Of a DNA stretch of 64,000 nt, positions 36,701 through 46,546 are shown in pieces (within the stretch, counting starts at the first letter, position 1; the number at the start of each line of letters is the position of its first letter). Source of the stretch: PALSA-911 sp963839645 (GTDB lineage Bacteria > Pseudomonadota > Alphaproteobacteria > Acetobacterales > Acetobacteraceae). The stretch lies in contig CAWIVZ010000001.1 in the NCBI GenBank assembly GCA_963839645.1, positions 868,001 through 932,000 on the forward strand. Direction: 5' to 3'. Under the pieces are notes generated by a model. The model was not told the DNA's origin. It saw only the letters and a list, made by a program, of their open reading frames with translations, and made no database searches. The position numbers were made by a program, and so were the translations under genes.

Positions 36701-38411
36701 ATGAATTTCGACTATATCATCGTTGGCGGCGGATCGGCCGGCTCGGGTACTCGGCAACCGCCTGTCCGCGCATGGGAACAACAAGGTCCTGATCTGCGAA
36801 GCCGGGCAGGACACGCCGCCCGGCCAGGTGCCGAAGGAGATCCTGGATTCCTATTCCGGCACCGCCTATCTCGACCCGCGCTTTCACTGGACCGAGTTGA
36901 AAGTCAGCACCGAGGTCGTGTCCCACAACAATCCGGACGCACCCAAGCCCCGGCTGCGAAAATACGAACAGGCCCGTGTCCTGGGCGGCGGTTCGTCGAT
37001 CAACGGGCAGATGGCCAATCGCGGCGCGCCGACCGACTATGACGAATGGCAGGCCCGCGGCGCCACCGGTTGGGCCTGGAACGACGTCCTGCCGTATTTC
37101 CGCAAGCTCGAACGCGACCTCGATTTCGAAGACGAATGGCATGGCAAGGACGGTCCCATCCCGATCCGCCGCGTGCCGAAAGCGCAATGGCCCGGGCACG
37201 CCAAGGCCCTCGCCGAGGCGTTCGATCAGGGTGGCTACAAATACCTTCCCGATCAGAACGGCTTCTTCGAGGACGGCTACTTCCCGGTCACGATTTCCAA
37301 CGCCCAGGAGCAACGGGTTTCCGCCGCCATCGGGTATCTGAATGCCGATGTCCGCAAGCGGGAAAATCTGACCATCTCCACCAACACCCAGGTCACGGAA
37401 CTTCTGTTCGAGGACCTGCGCTGTGTCGGCGTCAAGGCACTCGTGAACGGCAAACCCACGGAATTCCGCGGGCAGGAGATCATCCTCTCATCCGGCGCGA
37501 TCCATTCGCCGGCCCACCTGCTGCGGGCGGGGATCGGCCCGGTGGGCCATCTGCGCGATCTCGGCATCCCCGTCCGCCACGCACTTCCCGGTGTCGGGCA
37601 ACGGCTGATGGATCACCCCTCCATCGCGCTCGCGTCCTTCCTGAAACCTGGGGCACGGGTCACGAACAAGGAAACGCGGCGCCATTTGTTCCTCGCCATG
37701 CGCTATTCCTCCCAACTCGGTGGCGCCCCGCCCGGGGATATGTTCGTCGTCGGCGCCTCCAAGACATCCTGGCATGCGGTGGGCGAGCAGATCGCCAGCT
37801 TCATCCTGTTCGTCAACAAGACGTATTCGGAAACCGGTCAGGTTCGCTTGCGCACACCGAACTGGGCGGACGAACCGGAGGTGGAATTCAATCTGCTGTC
37901 GGACAAGCGCGACCTCGACCGGATCGCCGACGGCATCCGCCGCCTCACCCCACTCTACGACACGCCGGCGATGCGCCGGGTCATGAGCGACCCATTCCCG
38001 GCCAGCTACTCCGACAAGGTCCGCCAGGTCGGCGTGATCAACACCAAGAACCGGATCCTTACCGGCATCATGGCCAAATTGCTGGACGGCCCCGGTTTCC
38101 TGCGCCGGATCCTGATCGAGAAACTGATCATGGAAGGCTTCACGCAGGACGGGGTTTGCAACGACGAGGAAGAGGCGGAGGCCTTCATCCGCAAGGCCGC
38201 GGTCGGCGTCTGGCATGCCTCCTGCACCTGCCGTATGGGTGCGGATGACGATCCGATGGCGGTGACCGACCCATCCGGACGGGTTCGCGGGATCACCGGG
38301 CTCCGGGTGGTCGATGCCTCCATCTTCCCCGTCGTGCCCTGCGCCAACACCAACATTCCAACGATCATGACGGCGGAAAAGATCGCGGACGCCATCTTGG
38401 AGAACAGATGA
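36701..38411 (+). CDS. GMC family FAD-dependent oxidoreductase (one frameshift as sequenced)
   Basis: The protein of about 569 residues begins MNFDYIIVGGGSAGS, the FAD-binding GxGxxG motif, then after one extra G near 36747 continues VLGNRLSAHGNNKVLICEAG. GMC signatures follow: ARVLGGGSSINGQMANRG and LSSGAIHSPAHLLRAGIGP. The C-terminus has VWHASCTCRMG and ASIFPVVPCANTNIPTIM, the active-site region of choline-dehydrogenase-like enzymes. It oxidises an alcohol to an aldehyde or further. It lies downstream of the aminotransferase gene on the same strand, with a palindromic repeat between them. Confidence 0.92.
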
Positions 38412-38468
38412 TGGATTTCACCCCGCACTGAGCGGGACGCCGACACGTAAGGCGATGGGCGAGTAAAC

Positions 38469-38552
38469 GTGGGCAGGCTTTACGGCAAGCTGGCGATCGC
38501 TACCGCAGCCGGGCGAGGCCTCGGACGGGCCTATGCATCGCGCCAGGCGTGA
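38469..38552 (+). pseudogene. N-terminal remnant of an SDR gene
   Basis: A GTG-started frame reads VGRLYGKLAIATAAGRGLGR and then AYASRQA before a TGA at 38552. This is the start of a classical SDR (consensus MGRLDGKVAIVTGAGRGLGRAYA) with the TG of the TGxxxGxG motif changed to TA. The rest of the gene is missing. The convergent LysE gene begins at the next base, so a deletion probably joined them. Confidence 0.55.
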
Positions 38553-39173
38553 TCACTTCGTGCGGGCGGCCGCGAGAGCCACGGCGGCACCCACAAGAAC
38601 GCCGCCGGTCAGGCGGTTTCTCAGCTTCCCATGGGGTGCCAAAAGGCTCCGTGCGTGGTTGGCGGCCACGGACCATGCACTGTCCACCAACACAGCGATC
38701 AGCAGGAAGGTCGTGCACAGCACCGCGAGCTGACTGTTGAGGTTCTGCGCCGGGGTAACGAATTGCGGAAAGAACGCCCCATAAAAGAACAAGGTCTTCG
38801 GGTTCGTCAGGGAAACCAGGAAGGCCTTTGAATAAATCCCACCTGCGGATCTCGGGGCCGGCTTCACCTTCGTCAGATCCACGGACGGAAGCCGCCATTG
38901 CATGATCCCAAGATAGAGCAGGTAGGCAACGCCGATCCATCGCACCCAATCGAACCATGCGCCAAGCTGGCCCAGTACCTCGGTCATTCCCAGTACGGTA
39001 AGCGCAAGCTGCAGGACCATTGCCGAGGTTGTGCCCGCGACCGTCAACAGGCCGAACCGCACCCCGTACGCCATGCTGTTGGCCACGATCAGGGCCACGT
39101 TGGGGCCAGGTATCAGCATCAGGACGGTAACCGAAGCAACAAAGGCAAGGAATAGATGTGGTTCCGGCATCAA
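38553..39173 (-). CDS. LysE/RhtB family amino acid exporter
   Basis: The 206-residue membrane protein has about six predicted spans. It starts MMPEPHLFLAFVASVTVLML and then IPGPNVALIVANSMAYGVRF, the conserved PGPN motif of the family, and has KAFLVSLTNPKTLFFYGAFF. Members export amino acids or homoserine-lactone-like compounds. Its place between the catabolic genes and a branched-chain-type importer suggests a safety valve for an amino compound handled there. Confidence 0.9.
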   Translation of the reverse strand: MMPEPHLFLAFVASVTVLMLIPGPNVALIVANSMAYGVRFGLLTVAGTTSAMVLQLALTVLGMTEVLGQLGAWFDWVRWIGVAYLLYLGIMQWRLPSVDLTKVKPAPRSAGGIYSKAFLVSLTNPKTLFFYGAFFPQFVTPAQNLNSQLAVLCTTFLLIAVLVDSAWSVAANHARSLLAPHGKLRNRLTGGVLVGAAVALAAARTK

Positions 39174-39192
39174 GGCCTCCTGTTGCGCGCCG

Positions 39193-39948
39193 TCAGGCCT
39201 GCATCTCCCCGAGATAGGCTTCGCGTATCATCGGGTTCTCCCGCAGTTCGTCCGCTGTGCCGGACAGCACCACCTGCCCGGTTTGCAGCACATAGGCACG
39301 ATGCGCGATCGACAGCGCCATGTTGGCGTTCTGCTCCACCATGAAGATGGTCGTGCCCTGCCGGTTGATTTCCTGGATGATATCGAAAACCTGCTCGACA
39401 TACAGCGGCGACAACCCCATGGATGGCTCGTCCATGCAGATCAGCCTGGGATGCGCCATCAGCGCCCGGCCGATGGCGACCATCTGCTGCTCGCCACCGG
39501 ACAATGTGCCGGCCAATTGTCCCTGGCGTTCCTTCACGCGTGGAAACAGGCTGTAGACGCGCTCCAGATCCGCATCGAACTCGGCGCCGCGCTTGCGCGT
39601 ATAGGCCCCCATTTCCAGATTCTCGTAGATGGTCATGCGCGGAAACAATCGGCGGGCTTCCAGCACCGGCACAATCCCGCGCCGGACACGCTCGCTGGTA
39701 GGCAGTTTCTCGATCGCCACTCCGTCGAACATCACCGTGCCGGTGGTCGGACGCACGACCCCCATGATGGTTTTCATCGTGGTGGATTTGCCGCAGGCAT
39801 TGCCGCCGAGCAGGCTGACGATCTCGCCGCGGCCGATCGTGTAGTTCACGTCCTTCAACGCGTGCATGTCGCCGTAATAGGTGTTCACGTCACGAAATTC
39901 GAGCAGCGGATCCGCCATCGGCCCCGCGTGCGGGGCCTCAAGTGGCAT
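39193..39948 (-). CDS. livF: branched-chain-type amino acid ABC transporter ATP-binding protein, LivF-like
   Basis: The 251-residue ATPase has Walker A GGNACGKSTT near residue 48 (a slightly unusual form of the common GRNGAGKTT), the Q-loop region, signature GTLSGGEQQMVAIGRALM and Walker B LICMDEPSMGLSPLYV, then TIFMVEQNANMALSI. It powers uptake by the importer encoded upstream. Its start overlaps the LivM-LivG gene by 11 bases; an ATG nine codons in is an alternative. Confidence 0.9.
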   Translation of the reverse strand: MPLEAPHAGPMADPLLEFRDVNTYYGDMHALKDVNYTIGRGEIVSLLGGNACGKSTTMKTIMGVVRPTTGTVMFDGVAIEKLPTSERVRRGIVPVLEARRLFPRMTIYENLEMGAYTRKRGAEFDADLERVYSLFPRVKERQGQLAGTLSGGEQQMVAIGRALMAHPRLICMDEPSMGLSPLYVEQVFDIIQEINRQGTTIFMVEQNANMALSIAHRAYVLQTGQVVLSGTADELRENPMIREAYLGEMQA

Positions 39949-41969
39949 GACCTTCCTCCATCACGGCGGCGCGGGCGGCGCGGCCGAGATAGGCCGTCAA
40001 TACCTCCTCGTTGCGGCGCACCTCGTCCGGCCTGCCCTCGGCGATCTTGTCGCCGTGATCGAGCACGACAACCCGGTCGGCCAGCCGCGTCACCACATCC
40101 AGCTTGTGTTCGATCAGCAGGATGGTCAGCCCAAGCTCGTGCAGGCTCTTGATCTGCTCGGCGAGTTCCAGCGTCTCCGCCGGGTTCATCCCCGCGGTCG
40201 GCTCATCCAGCAGCAGGATCTTCGGGCGCGAGGCAAGCGCGCGGGCGATCTCGACACGGCGGCGGTTGGCGTAGGAAAGCCCGCTGACCGTCTGGGCGAT
40301 GCGCGGCATCAGGCGATTGCCGAACAGGCCGATGATGTCCATCACCCAACCGGTTGCCGCTGCTTCCTCGGCGCGATTGCCGGGCGTGCGCAACACGCAA
40401 GCGAACGGTCCGGATCGCAGCCGCGCATGTTGGCCGATCAGCACGTTCTCCAGCACGTTCAGATTGGGAAACAGCCGTATGTTCTGGAACGTCCGGGCAA
40501 CGCCGCGTTCCAGCACCTGATGCGGCGCCAGGCCGAGCAATTCGGCGCCCTCGAACCTTATGCTGCCGGCATCCGCCGCGACCAGTCCGGTGATGACATT
40601 GAACAGCGTCGATTTGCCCGATCCGTTCGGTCCGATCACCGCGACCACCCCGCCGGCCGGCACCGTCAGGTCCACCGCGTTCAGCGCCACCAGCCCGCCG
40701 AACTTCACCGTAACGCCACGCACTTCCAGCGCGTTGCCCGGCGCCGGAGACCAGCACGGAATACGGTCCAGGTTGACGAACCCGCCGCGCCGAACCTCGG
40801 CATGTTGAGCGGCATAGCTCAGCGCCGGCATCTTTCGCGTGGCGGGAATCAGGCCGTCACGGCGGAACAGCATCATCACCACCAGGATCACGCCGAAGAT
40901 CAATTGGGTGGTATCGACGAAGTCGACCTTCTGCAGCACGGGCGCACCGAGTGCCGCGCCCAGCGCATGCACCCATCCCGTCAGTTCCGGCAGAAACCAG
41001 GTCTGCAGCAATTGCAGCAGCACCGCACCGAGCACGACGCCCCACACGCTGCCCATGCCGCCCAGCACCACCATCACCAGCAGCATCGAGGAGACAGCGA
41101 AATTGAACATCTCCGGTGTCGCGGTCTGCAGTTTGGCGACGAAAAACACCCCGGTCATGCCGGCGAACGCGGCGCCGATGGCGAAGGCCATCAGCTTGAA
41201 CCGCGTCAGGTTGACCCCCATCGCACTGGCCGCCGTCTCGTCCTCGCGGATCGCCATCCAGGCCCGGCCGATCCGCAGAATCCCGCAGGCGCAGACTGAC
41301 AAAAATCAGCAGGGCCACCAGCGCGAGGCCGACATAGTAGTAGGGCGTCGCCGAAACGCCGAAGCTGTGGCCGAACAGTCTCGGCGCCTGTATGCCATTC
41401 AGCCCGGCCGCACCGTTGGTCACGCTATCGACGTTGCGCGCGACGATCGGCACGATCTCCCCAAAGCCAAGCGTGACGATGGCAAGGTAGTCACCGCGCA
41501 GCCGCAAGGTAGGCGCGCCGAACAGGATTCCGAAAAAGGCCGTGACGATCGCCGCGGTCGGCAATGCGAGCCAGAACGATAACGTGAAATGCACCAGGTC
41601 CGGTCCGCCCCGGTTGATCTTTTCGACCAGCCCCAGCATCGCAAACGGATCCCAGAAGCCGCTCCACGGTGGCATCACCTGGAAACTGGAGAAGATGCCG
41701 TAGTAATAGGCCCCGATCGCGAAGAATGCCGCGTAGCCGAGATCGAGCAGCCCGGCGAACCCGACCACGATGTTCAGGCCAAGCGCCAGAACGGCGTAGG
41801 ACATTGCGTTGGCGGCCGAGTCGATGTCGCCGTCATTGTCATGGATGTAGGGGAAGGCCAGCAGCACGGCGGCGAGAACCAGCAATCCGAGCGCGCGGCG
41901 CCGTTCCGGCGCCATGCCGGCGAACGGCCGGACCGCGACCGTGGTGAACATGGTATCGAGCGCCTTCAT
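39938..41969 (-). CDS. livM-livG: fused LivM-LivG permease/ATPase of branched-chain-type importer (one frameshift as sequenced)
   Basis: One reading frame of about 676 residues joins a LivM permease to a LivG ATPase. The N-terminal part has MSYAVLALGLNIVVGFAGLL, GAPTLRLRGDYLAIVTLGFG and AWMAIREDETAASAMGVN. After a linker near FVNLDRIPCWSPAPG, the ATPase has Walker A IGPNGSGKSTLFN, signature QTVSGLSYANRRRVEIARAL and Walker B ILLLDEPTAGMNPAE. One extra base near 41288 breaks the permease part. Such fusions are known in alphaproteobacteria. The start overlaps the livH stop. Confidence 0.9.
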
Positions 41970-42898
41970 CACGATTTGTTCGGCGCCAGGCGGCCCAGCA
42001 ATCCGGCCGGACGAAACACCAGCACCAGCACGAGCAGGCTGAAGATCACAACGTCGGACCATGCGGAACCGAGCGCCTGCGCGCTCATCGCCTCGATCAA
42101 TCCGATCAGCACGCCGCCAAGCATCGCGCCCGGCACATTGCCGATCCCGCCCAGAACGGCGGCGGTGAAGGCGCGCAATCCGGCGGCGAAGCCGATATCG
42201 ACCTTGGCGAGGTTGTAATACAGGCCGAAGATCATCCCCGACGCCCCGGCCAGGGCGGAGCCGATAAAGAACGAGATCATGATCACGCGATCGACCTCGA
42301 CGCCCATCATGCGCGCCGCCTCGGGGTCCTGCGCCGTCGCGCGCATGGCCTTGCCGAGCTTGGTGTACCTGGTGAAGTAGTTCAGCGCGAGCATCATCAC
42401 GGCTGCGGTGATCCAGATCAGCACCTCCCGCAGCCGCAATACCGCGCCGCCGATCGGGAACACGACCGGCGGCAGCGGATTGGGGAAGTTCTTCGAATCC
42501 GATCCGAGTGTCAGCAGCACCAGATTGAACAGCACATAGGACACGCCGATCGTCGTGATCATCGCCGCCGGGCCCTTCACGTCGCGCAACGGACGCAACA
42601 GGAAGCGTTCGATGCCCACGCCGATGAAGCCGCACAGCACCATGCTGACGGCAAAGCCCGCCAGCAGCGTCAGCACCAACGGCGCTCCGCTCAGAATGAC
42701 CGACTGCCCCGACAATCCCATCGCCTGCAACGTGAGCATGGCGATCATGCAGCCCACCATGAACACGTTGAAGTGCGAGAAGTTGATCAGCTCCATGATG
42801 CCGTAGACCAGGGTGAACCCCAAAGCGAGGAGCGAATACATCGCCCCGAGACTAAGGCCGTTGATCAGTTGTTGGACAAACAGGTCAACGGCGGTCAT
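41969..42898 (-). CDS. livH: branched-chain-type amino acid ABC transporter permease, LivH-like
   Basis: The 309-residue inner-membrane protein begins with QQLINGLSLGAMYSLLALGF and TLVYGIMELINFSHFNVFMV, the family signature, and has MRATAQDPEAARMMGVEVDR, the coupling loop that contacts the ATPase. GLRAFTAAVLGGIGNVPGAM near the end is also typical. It forms the channel with LivM. It follows the binding-protein gene after 48 bp and overlaps the fused permease/ATPase gene. Confidence 0.93.
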   Translation of the reverse strand: MTAVDLFVQQLINGLSLGAMYSLLALGFTLVYGIMELINFSHFNVFMVGCMIAMLTLQAMGLSGQSVILSGAPLVLTLLAGFAVSMVLCGFIGVGIERFLLRPLRDVKGPAAMITTIGVSYVLFNLVLLTLGSDSKNFPNPLPPVVFPIGGAVLRLREVLIWITAAVMMLALNYFTRYTKLGKAMRATAQDPEAARMMGVEVDRVIMISFFIGSALAGASGMIFGLYYNLAKVDIGFAAGLRAFTAAVLGGIGNVPGAMLGGVLIGLIEAMSAQALGSAWSDVVIFSLLVLVLVFRPAGLLGRLAPNKS

Positions 42899-42946
42899 CC
42901 GGGGCCCTCCCGGTGCTGCGGCTCAGAAGTCATCAGGACTGGGCCA

Positions 42947-44186
42947 TCAGGACATCGGCGCCACGCCTGCGTACTTGTACTGCGAGCCCGGATCATCAAG
43001 CGGGTGTTTGTCGTCTTTCTGGATCTGGAACACGCTGATGATCTTGTTCTTCAGATCGCCGTTCTCGTCGAACTGGATCGGGCCGAGCATGCTGTCGGGC
43101 AACACGACATTCTGGATGGCGTCGCGCACCGCATCGCGGGTGACGGGCTTGCCGGTAGCCGCGACCTTCTGTGCGGCGGCGATAATCACCTGCGCGGCCG
43201 TGTAGCAGGTCACCGTGTAGTCATCCGGATAGATCTTGAACCGGGCGAAATAGCGTTCCCGGAATTTGGCGGTCTTCGGATCCTCGGTCACGTGCGGTGA
43301 GGCCACCGTGGCATACCAGCCTTGCACCGCCGGGAAGCCGGCGCCCTTCAGCAGGTCTGCGCTTTGCATCCCGTCACCGCCGGCCTTGATCACGTTCGGA
43401 ATGATTTCATAGGCCTGCTTGGCCAGCTTCACGCCGGCCTGGCCGACGCCGCCGTAGTAGAGCGCGTCCGGCGCAGCCGCCTTTATCTTCGTCAGGATGG
43501 CCGAGTAATCCGCGGCCTTCGGATCGAGCCGGTCGCGGCCCAGCACCTTCACCCCCCTTGCCTCGGCCTGCTTCTGAAACGCATCGGCGAGGCCGACGCC
43601 GTAAGCGCCGGAATCATCGAGAACGTAGACTGATTTGATCTTCAGCTTTTCGACCATGTAGTTGGCCATGTTCGGGCCCTGAAAGGCGTCCGTCGCGACG
43701 GTACGGAAGTAGACCGCCTTGCCGGATGGCCGGTACTGCGGCGGCGAATTTCGGATCCGTGATGTCCGGATTGGTAGAAGACGGCGTGATCGTGGCGAGG
43801 TTGCCGGCGCTGAGGATCGGCGACATGGCCTTGCCGGCCCCCGACATCTGTGGACCGATCGCCGCGATATAGTCCTTGTCCGAAACCATCTTGCGCGCAT
43901 TCGTCGCGGCCTGGGCCGGATCGTATTGCCCGGCGGTGGCAGTGGCGTCGTCGAATTTCACGAGGTCGAACGTCACGCCCTTGACGGTATGCGCCGCGTT
44001 GGCGTCCTCGAACGCCAGAATGGCGCCATTGGCGATGCGTGCCGCCGTTTCGGCGTCGGCACCCGTGAACGAAAGATCGATCCCGACCTTGACCACCTGA
44101 TCGGCGGCATAGGCCGAACGGGAGCCAAGGATTGCCGCGGAGGCAACCCCGGTTGCGATCCTGAAGGCAGAACGGCGGGTGATCAT
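42947..44186 (-). CDS. ABC transporter substrate-binding protein, HAAT family (one frameshift as sequenced)
   Basis: The protein of about 412 residues starts MITRRSAFRIATGVASAAIL, a signal peptide with a twin-arginine-like RR, and cleavage likely after AYA. The mature part begins VVKVGIDLSFTGADAETAAR and has IAAIGPQMSGAGKAMSPILS and YVLDDSGAYGVGLADAFQKQ, the periplasmic LivK-like fold. One extra base near 43738 (KFAA-QYRPSGK) breaks the frame. It captures the substrate, probably an amino acid or amide, for LivHMGF. It is the first gene of the transporter operon. Confidence 0.92.
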
Positions 44187-44438
44187 GCTGTCAAACTCCC
44201 CGAATATGAGCTTGCGGAACCGGTCGCGCCGGCGACGACAAACGATGATCCTGTCATGCCCTCAACGCAAGTCTGTATCTTGTAATGGGCAGGGATAAAA
44301 CGGCAGAAAGACACTCAGCAAGTTGTCGCGGGCGGATTCGGCGCAATAGAGCACTATTCAGGTGCTCCTGTTGGGGGTCAACTCCGAATAGGCGGCGCGA
44401 TTGAATGCAAACGCAACAGGCTGCCGGCCACTGCCGCG

Positions 44439-45269
44439 CTACGTCGGGAGCCGTCCGCGCAGGCTGCGGCGGCGGAGCCAATGCACCGCGATCACCAGCA
44501 CGATCGCGGTGGCGATCATCGCGGCCGAGGCGGCGGCGATGATCGGGGAGATGTTCTCGCGGATGCCGGAGAACATCTCGCGCGGGATGGTGCGCTGTTG
44601 CGGGGCGGCCAGGAAGATCACCGTCACCACCTCGTCGAACGAGGCGGCGAAAGCGAACAGCGCGCCGGTGACCACGCCCGGCAGCACGATCGGCAGCATC
44701 ACCCGGCGGAAGGCGTAGAGCGGCGAGGCGCCCAGGCCGGCGGCGGCGCGCATCAGGTTGAAATCGAAATTCGCGAGGGAGGCGCCGACCGTGACCACGA
44801 CAAACGGGCTGCCCAGCGCCGCATGCGCCAGGATGATGCCGGTATAGGTCTGCGTCAGCCCCACGCGGGCGAAGAAGAAGTAGAGACCCACGGCGTAGAT
44901 GACGATCGGCACGATCAGCGGTGAGAGCAGCACGGCAGTGACGAACCTGCGGCCGCGGAAGCTGGCCCGCGCCAGCCCCACCGCGGCCAGCGTGCCGAGC
45001 ACGGTGGCGAGGGCCGCGGCGAGGCTGCCGATGAAGAAGCTGTTGCGGATCGCCGTTGCCCAGCGCTCGGAATGGAAGAAGGTGTCGAACCAGCGCAGCG
45101 ACAGGCCACGGATCGGGTAGACCAGGAACTCGCCGTTGCTGAGCGAGAGCGGCAGGATGGCCAGCAGCGGCGCGATCAGGAACAGCGCCACCAGCACGGC
45201 GAACGCGCCCAGGGCGACGGCGCCCACCCGCTCGACCGGGGTGAGCGGCATGCCGGCCCGCGCACTCAT
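44439..45269 (-). CDS. ABC transporter permease, PotC-like
   Basis: The 276-residue inner-membrane protein has about six spans. It contains SERWATAIRNSFFIGSLAAA and the coupling loop AAAGLGASPLYAFRRVMLPI (EAA-type loop), as in polyamine/iron-type importers. It is the last gene of a four-gene Pot-type operon and overlaps the preceding permease gene by 4 bases. The substrate is not certain; the family handles spermidine, putrescine and related compounds. Confidence 0.9.
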   Translation of the reverse strand: MSARAGMPLTPVERVGAVALGAFAVLVALFLIAPLLAILPLSLSNGEFLVYPIRGLSLRWFDTFFHSERWATAIRNSFFIGSLAAALATVLGTLAAVGLARASFRGRRFVTAVLLSPLIVPIVIYAVGLYFFFARVGLTQTYTGIILAHAALGSPFVVVTVGASLANFDFNLMRAAAGLGASPLYAFRRVMLPIVLPGVVTGALFAFAASFDEVVTVIFLAAPQQRTIPREMFSGIRENISPIIAAASAAMIATAIVLVIAVHWLRRRSLRGRLPT

Positions 45270-46546
45270 CCCACCAGCGCCCCACGGCCGGCGACGACGC
45301 GGGCATAGACCGCGGACAGCACGGCGGTGGCGCCCAACAGCACCACGGCCAGCGCCGAGGCAAGGCCCCAGTTCACCGTCTCATTGGTGTAGAAGGCGAT
45401 GAAGTACGACAGCATCTGGTCGTCCGCCCCGCCCACCAGCGCCGGGGTGATGTAGTAGCCGATCGCCGAGATGAACACGAGCAGCACGCCCGCCCCCACG
45501 CCGGGCATGGTCTGCGGCACGTAGATGCGGCGGAACGCGGTCCAGGGGGGGGCGCCCAGCGAGCGGGCGGCACGCACCGTCTCGGGCCGGATGCCGCGCA
45601 TCACGGCGGCCAGCGGCAGCACCATGAACGGCAGCAGCACGTGCACCATGGCGACCACCACACCGACGCGGTTGAACATCAGCCGCACCGGATGGTCGAT
45701 CAGTCCGATGGCGATAAGGGCCTTGTTGACGATGCCCTGGTCCTGCAACAGCACGATCCAGGCGGCGGTGCGCACCAGCAGCGAGGTCCAGAACGGCAGC
45801 AGCACGAACAGGGTGAGGATGCCGGCCACCCGGCGGGAGCTGTGCGTCATCACATAGGCCAACGGATAGCCCAGCAGCAGGGCGAACAGGGTGACGAGGC
45901 CGGAAACGGAGAAGGTACGCCACAGGATCGACAGGAAGATGCCGTCCGGCGCGTGGTGCAGGTCGCCGGCCGCGTCCTTGTGCAGGTCGAGCGCGCTGAG
46001 CAGGAAATAGTCGGTGACCGGGCCGCTGGCGCGGCGGATCGCCACCCAGGTGTCGCGTTTGCCCCAGGACGGGTCGGCGTCCAGGAAGGCGGCCTTCCAG
46101 CCCTGCGGCGGCGCCTTGCCATCCAGCGCGTCCGCGCGGCGCGCCATGCCCATCACCAGGCTGCGCCCGCCCAGAATGGGGTAGTTCAGCCGCTGCGCCG
46201 CCACCGCCACGCGGCCGGCATCCGCGCTGTCGCGGATGTCCTCGCCGAGGGCGGTGAAGGCGCTGTCCGGCGGCATGCCAGCACCGTCCCAGGCATGCAT
46301 TGCCGCGGCGGTGCGCGGCCAGATGGTTGCGAGGTCGGTGTCGACCACCGAGCGGCGCAGCATGTCGGCGATGGGGCCGACGAAGGTGAACAGCAGGAAC
46401 AGGAACAGCGGCGCCACCAGGCCGACCGCCTGCAGGCGGCGCCGCCGCTCCGCGCGGGAATGGTCGCGTTGCAGCGCACGGGCGGCCGCGCCGTCCATGC
46501 CCTGCAACGCCAGGGTGCGGGTGGCGCTCAGTTCTGCGCCGCCCAC
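45266..46546 (-). CDS. ABC transporter permease, PotB-like
   Basis: The 426-residue permease has VAPLFLFLLFTFVGPIADML near residue 44, a large periplasmic stretch between the first and second spans (about residues 65-200), and the coupling loop AARSLGAPPWTAFRRIYVPQ. C-terminal spans include YYITPALVGGADDQMLSYFI. The long first loop is seen in a subgroup of Pot-like permeases. The start overlaps the binding-protein gene by 19 bases; an ATG at 46498 would remove the overlap. Confidence 0.9.
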   Translation of the reverse strand: MGGAELSATRTLALQGMDGAAARALQRDHSRAERRRRLQAVGLVAPLFLFLLFTFVGPIADMLRRSVVDTDLATIWPRTAAAMHAWDGAGMPPDSAFTALGEDIRDSADAGRVAVAAQRLNYPILGGRSLVMGMARRADALDGKAPPQGWKAAFLDADPSWGKRDTWVAIRRASGPVTDYFLLSALDLHKDAAGDLHHAPDGIFLSILWRTFSVSGLVTLFALLLGYPLAYVMTHSSRRVAGILTLFVLLPFWTSLLVRTAAWIVLLQDQGIVNKALIAIGLIDHPVRLMFNRVGVVVAMVHVLLPFMVLPLAAVMRGIRPETVRAARSLGAPPWTAFRRIYVPQTMPGVGAGVLLVFISAIGYYITPALVGGADDQMLSYFIAFYTNETVNWGLASALAVVLLGATAVLSAVYARVVAGRGALVG

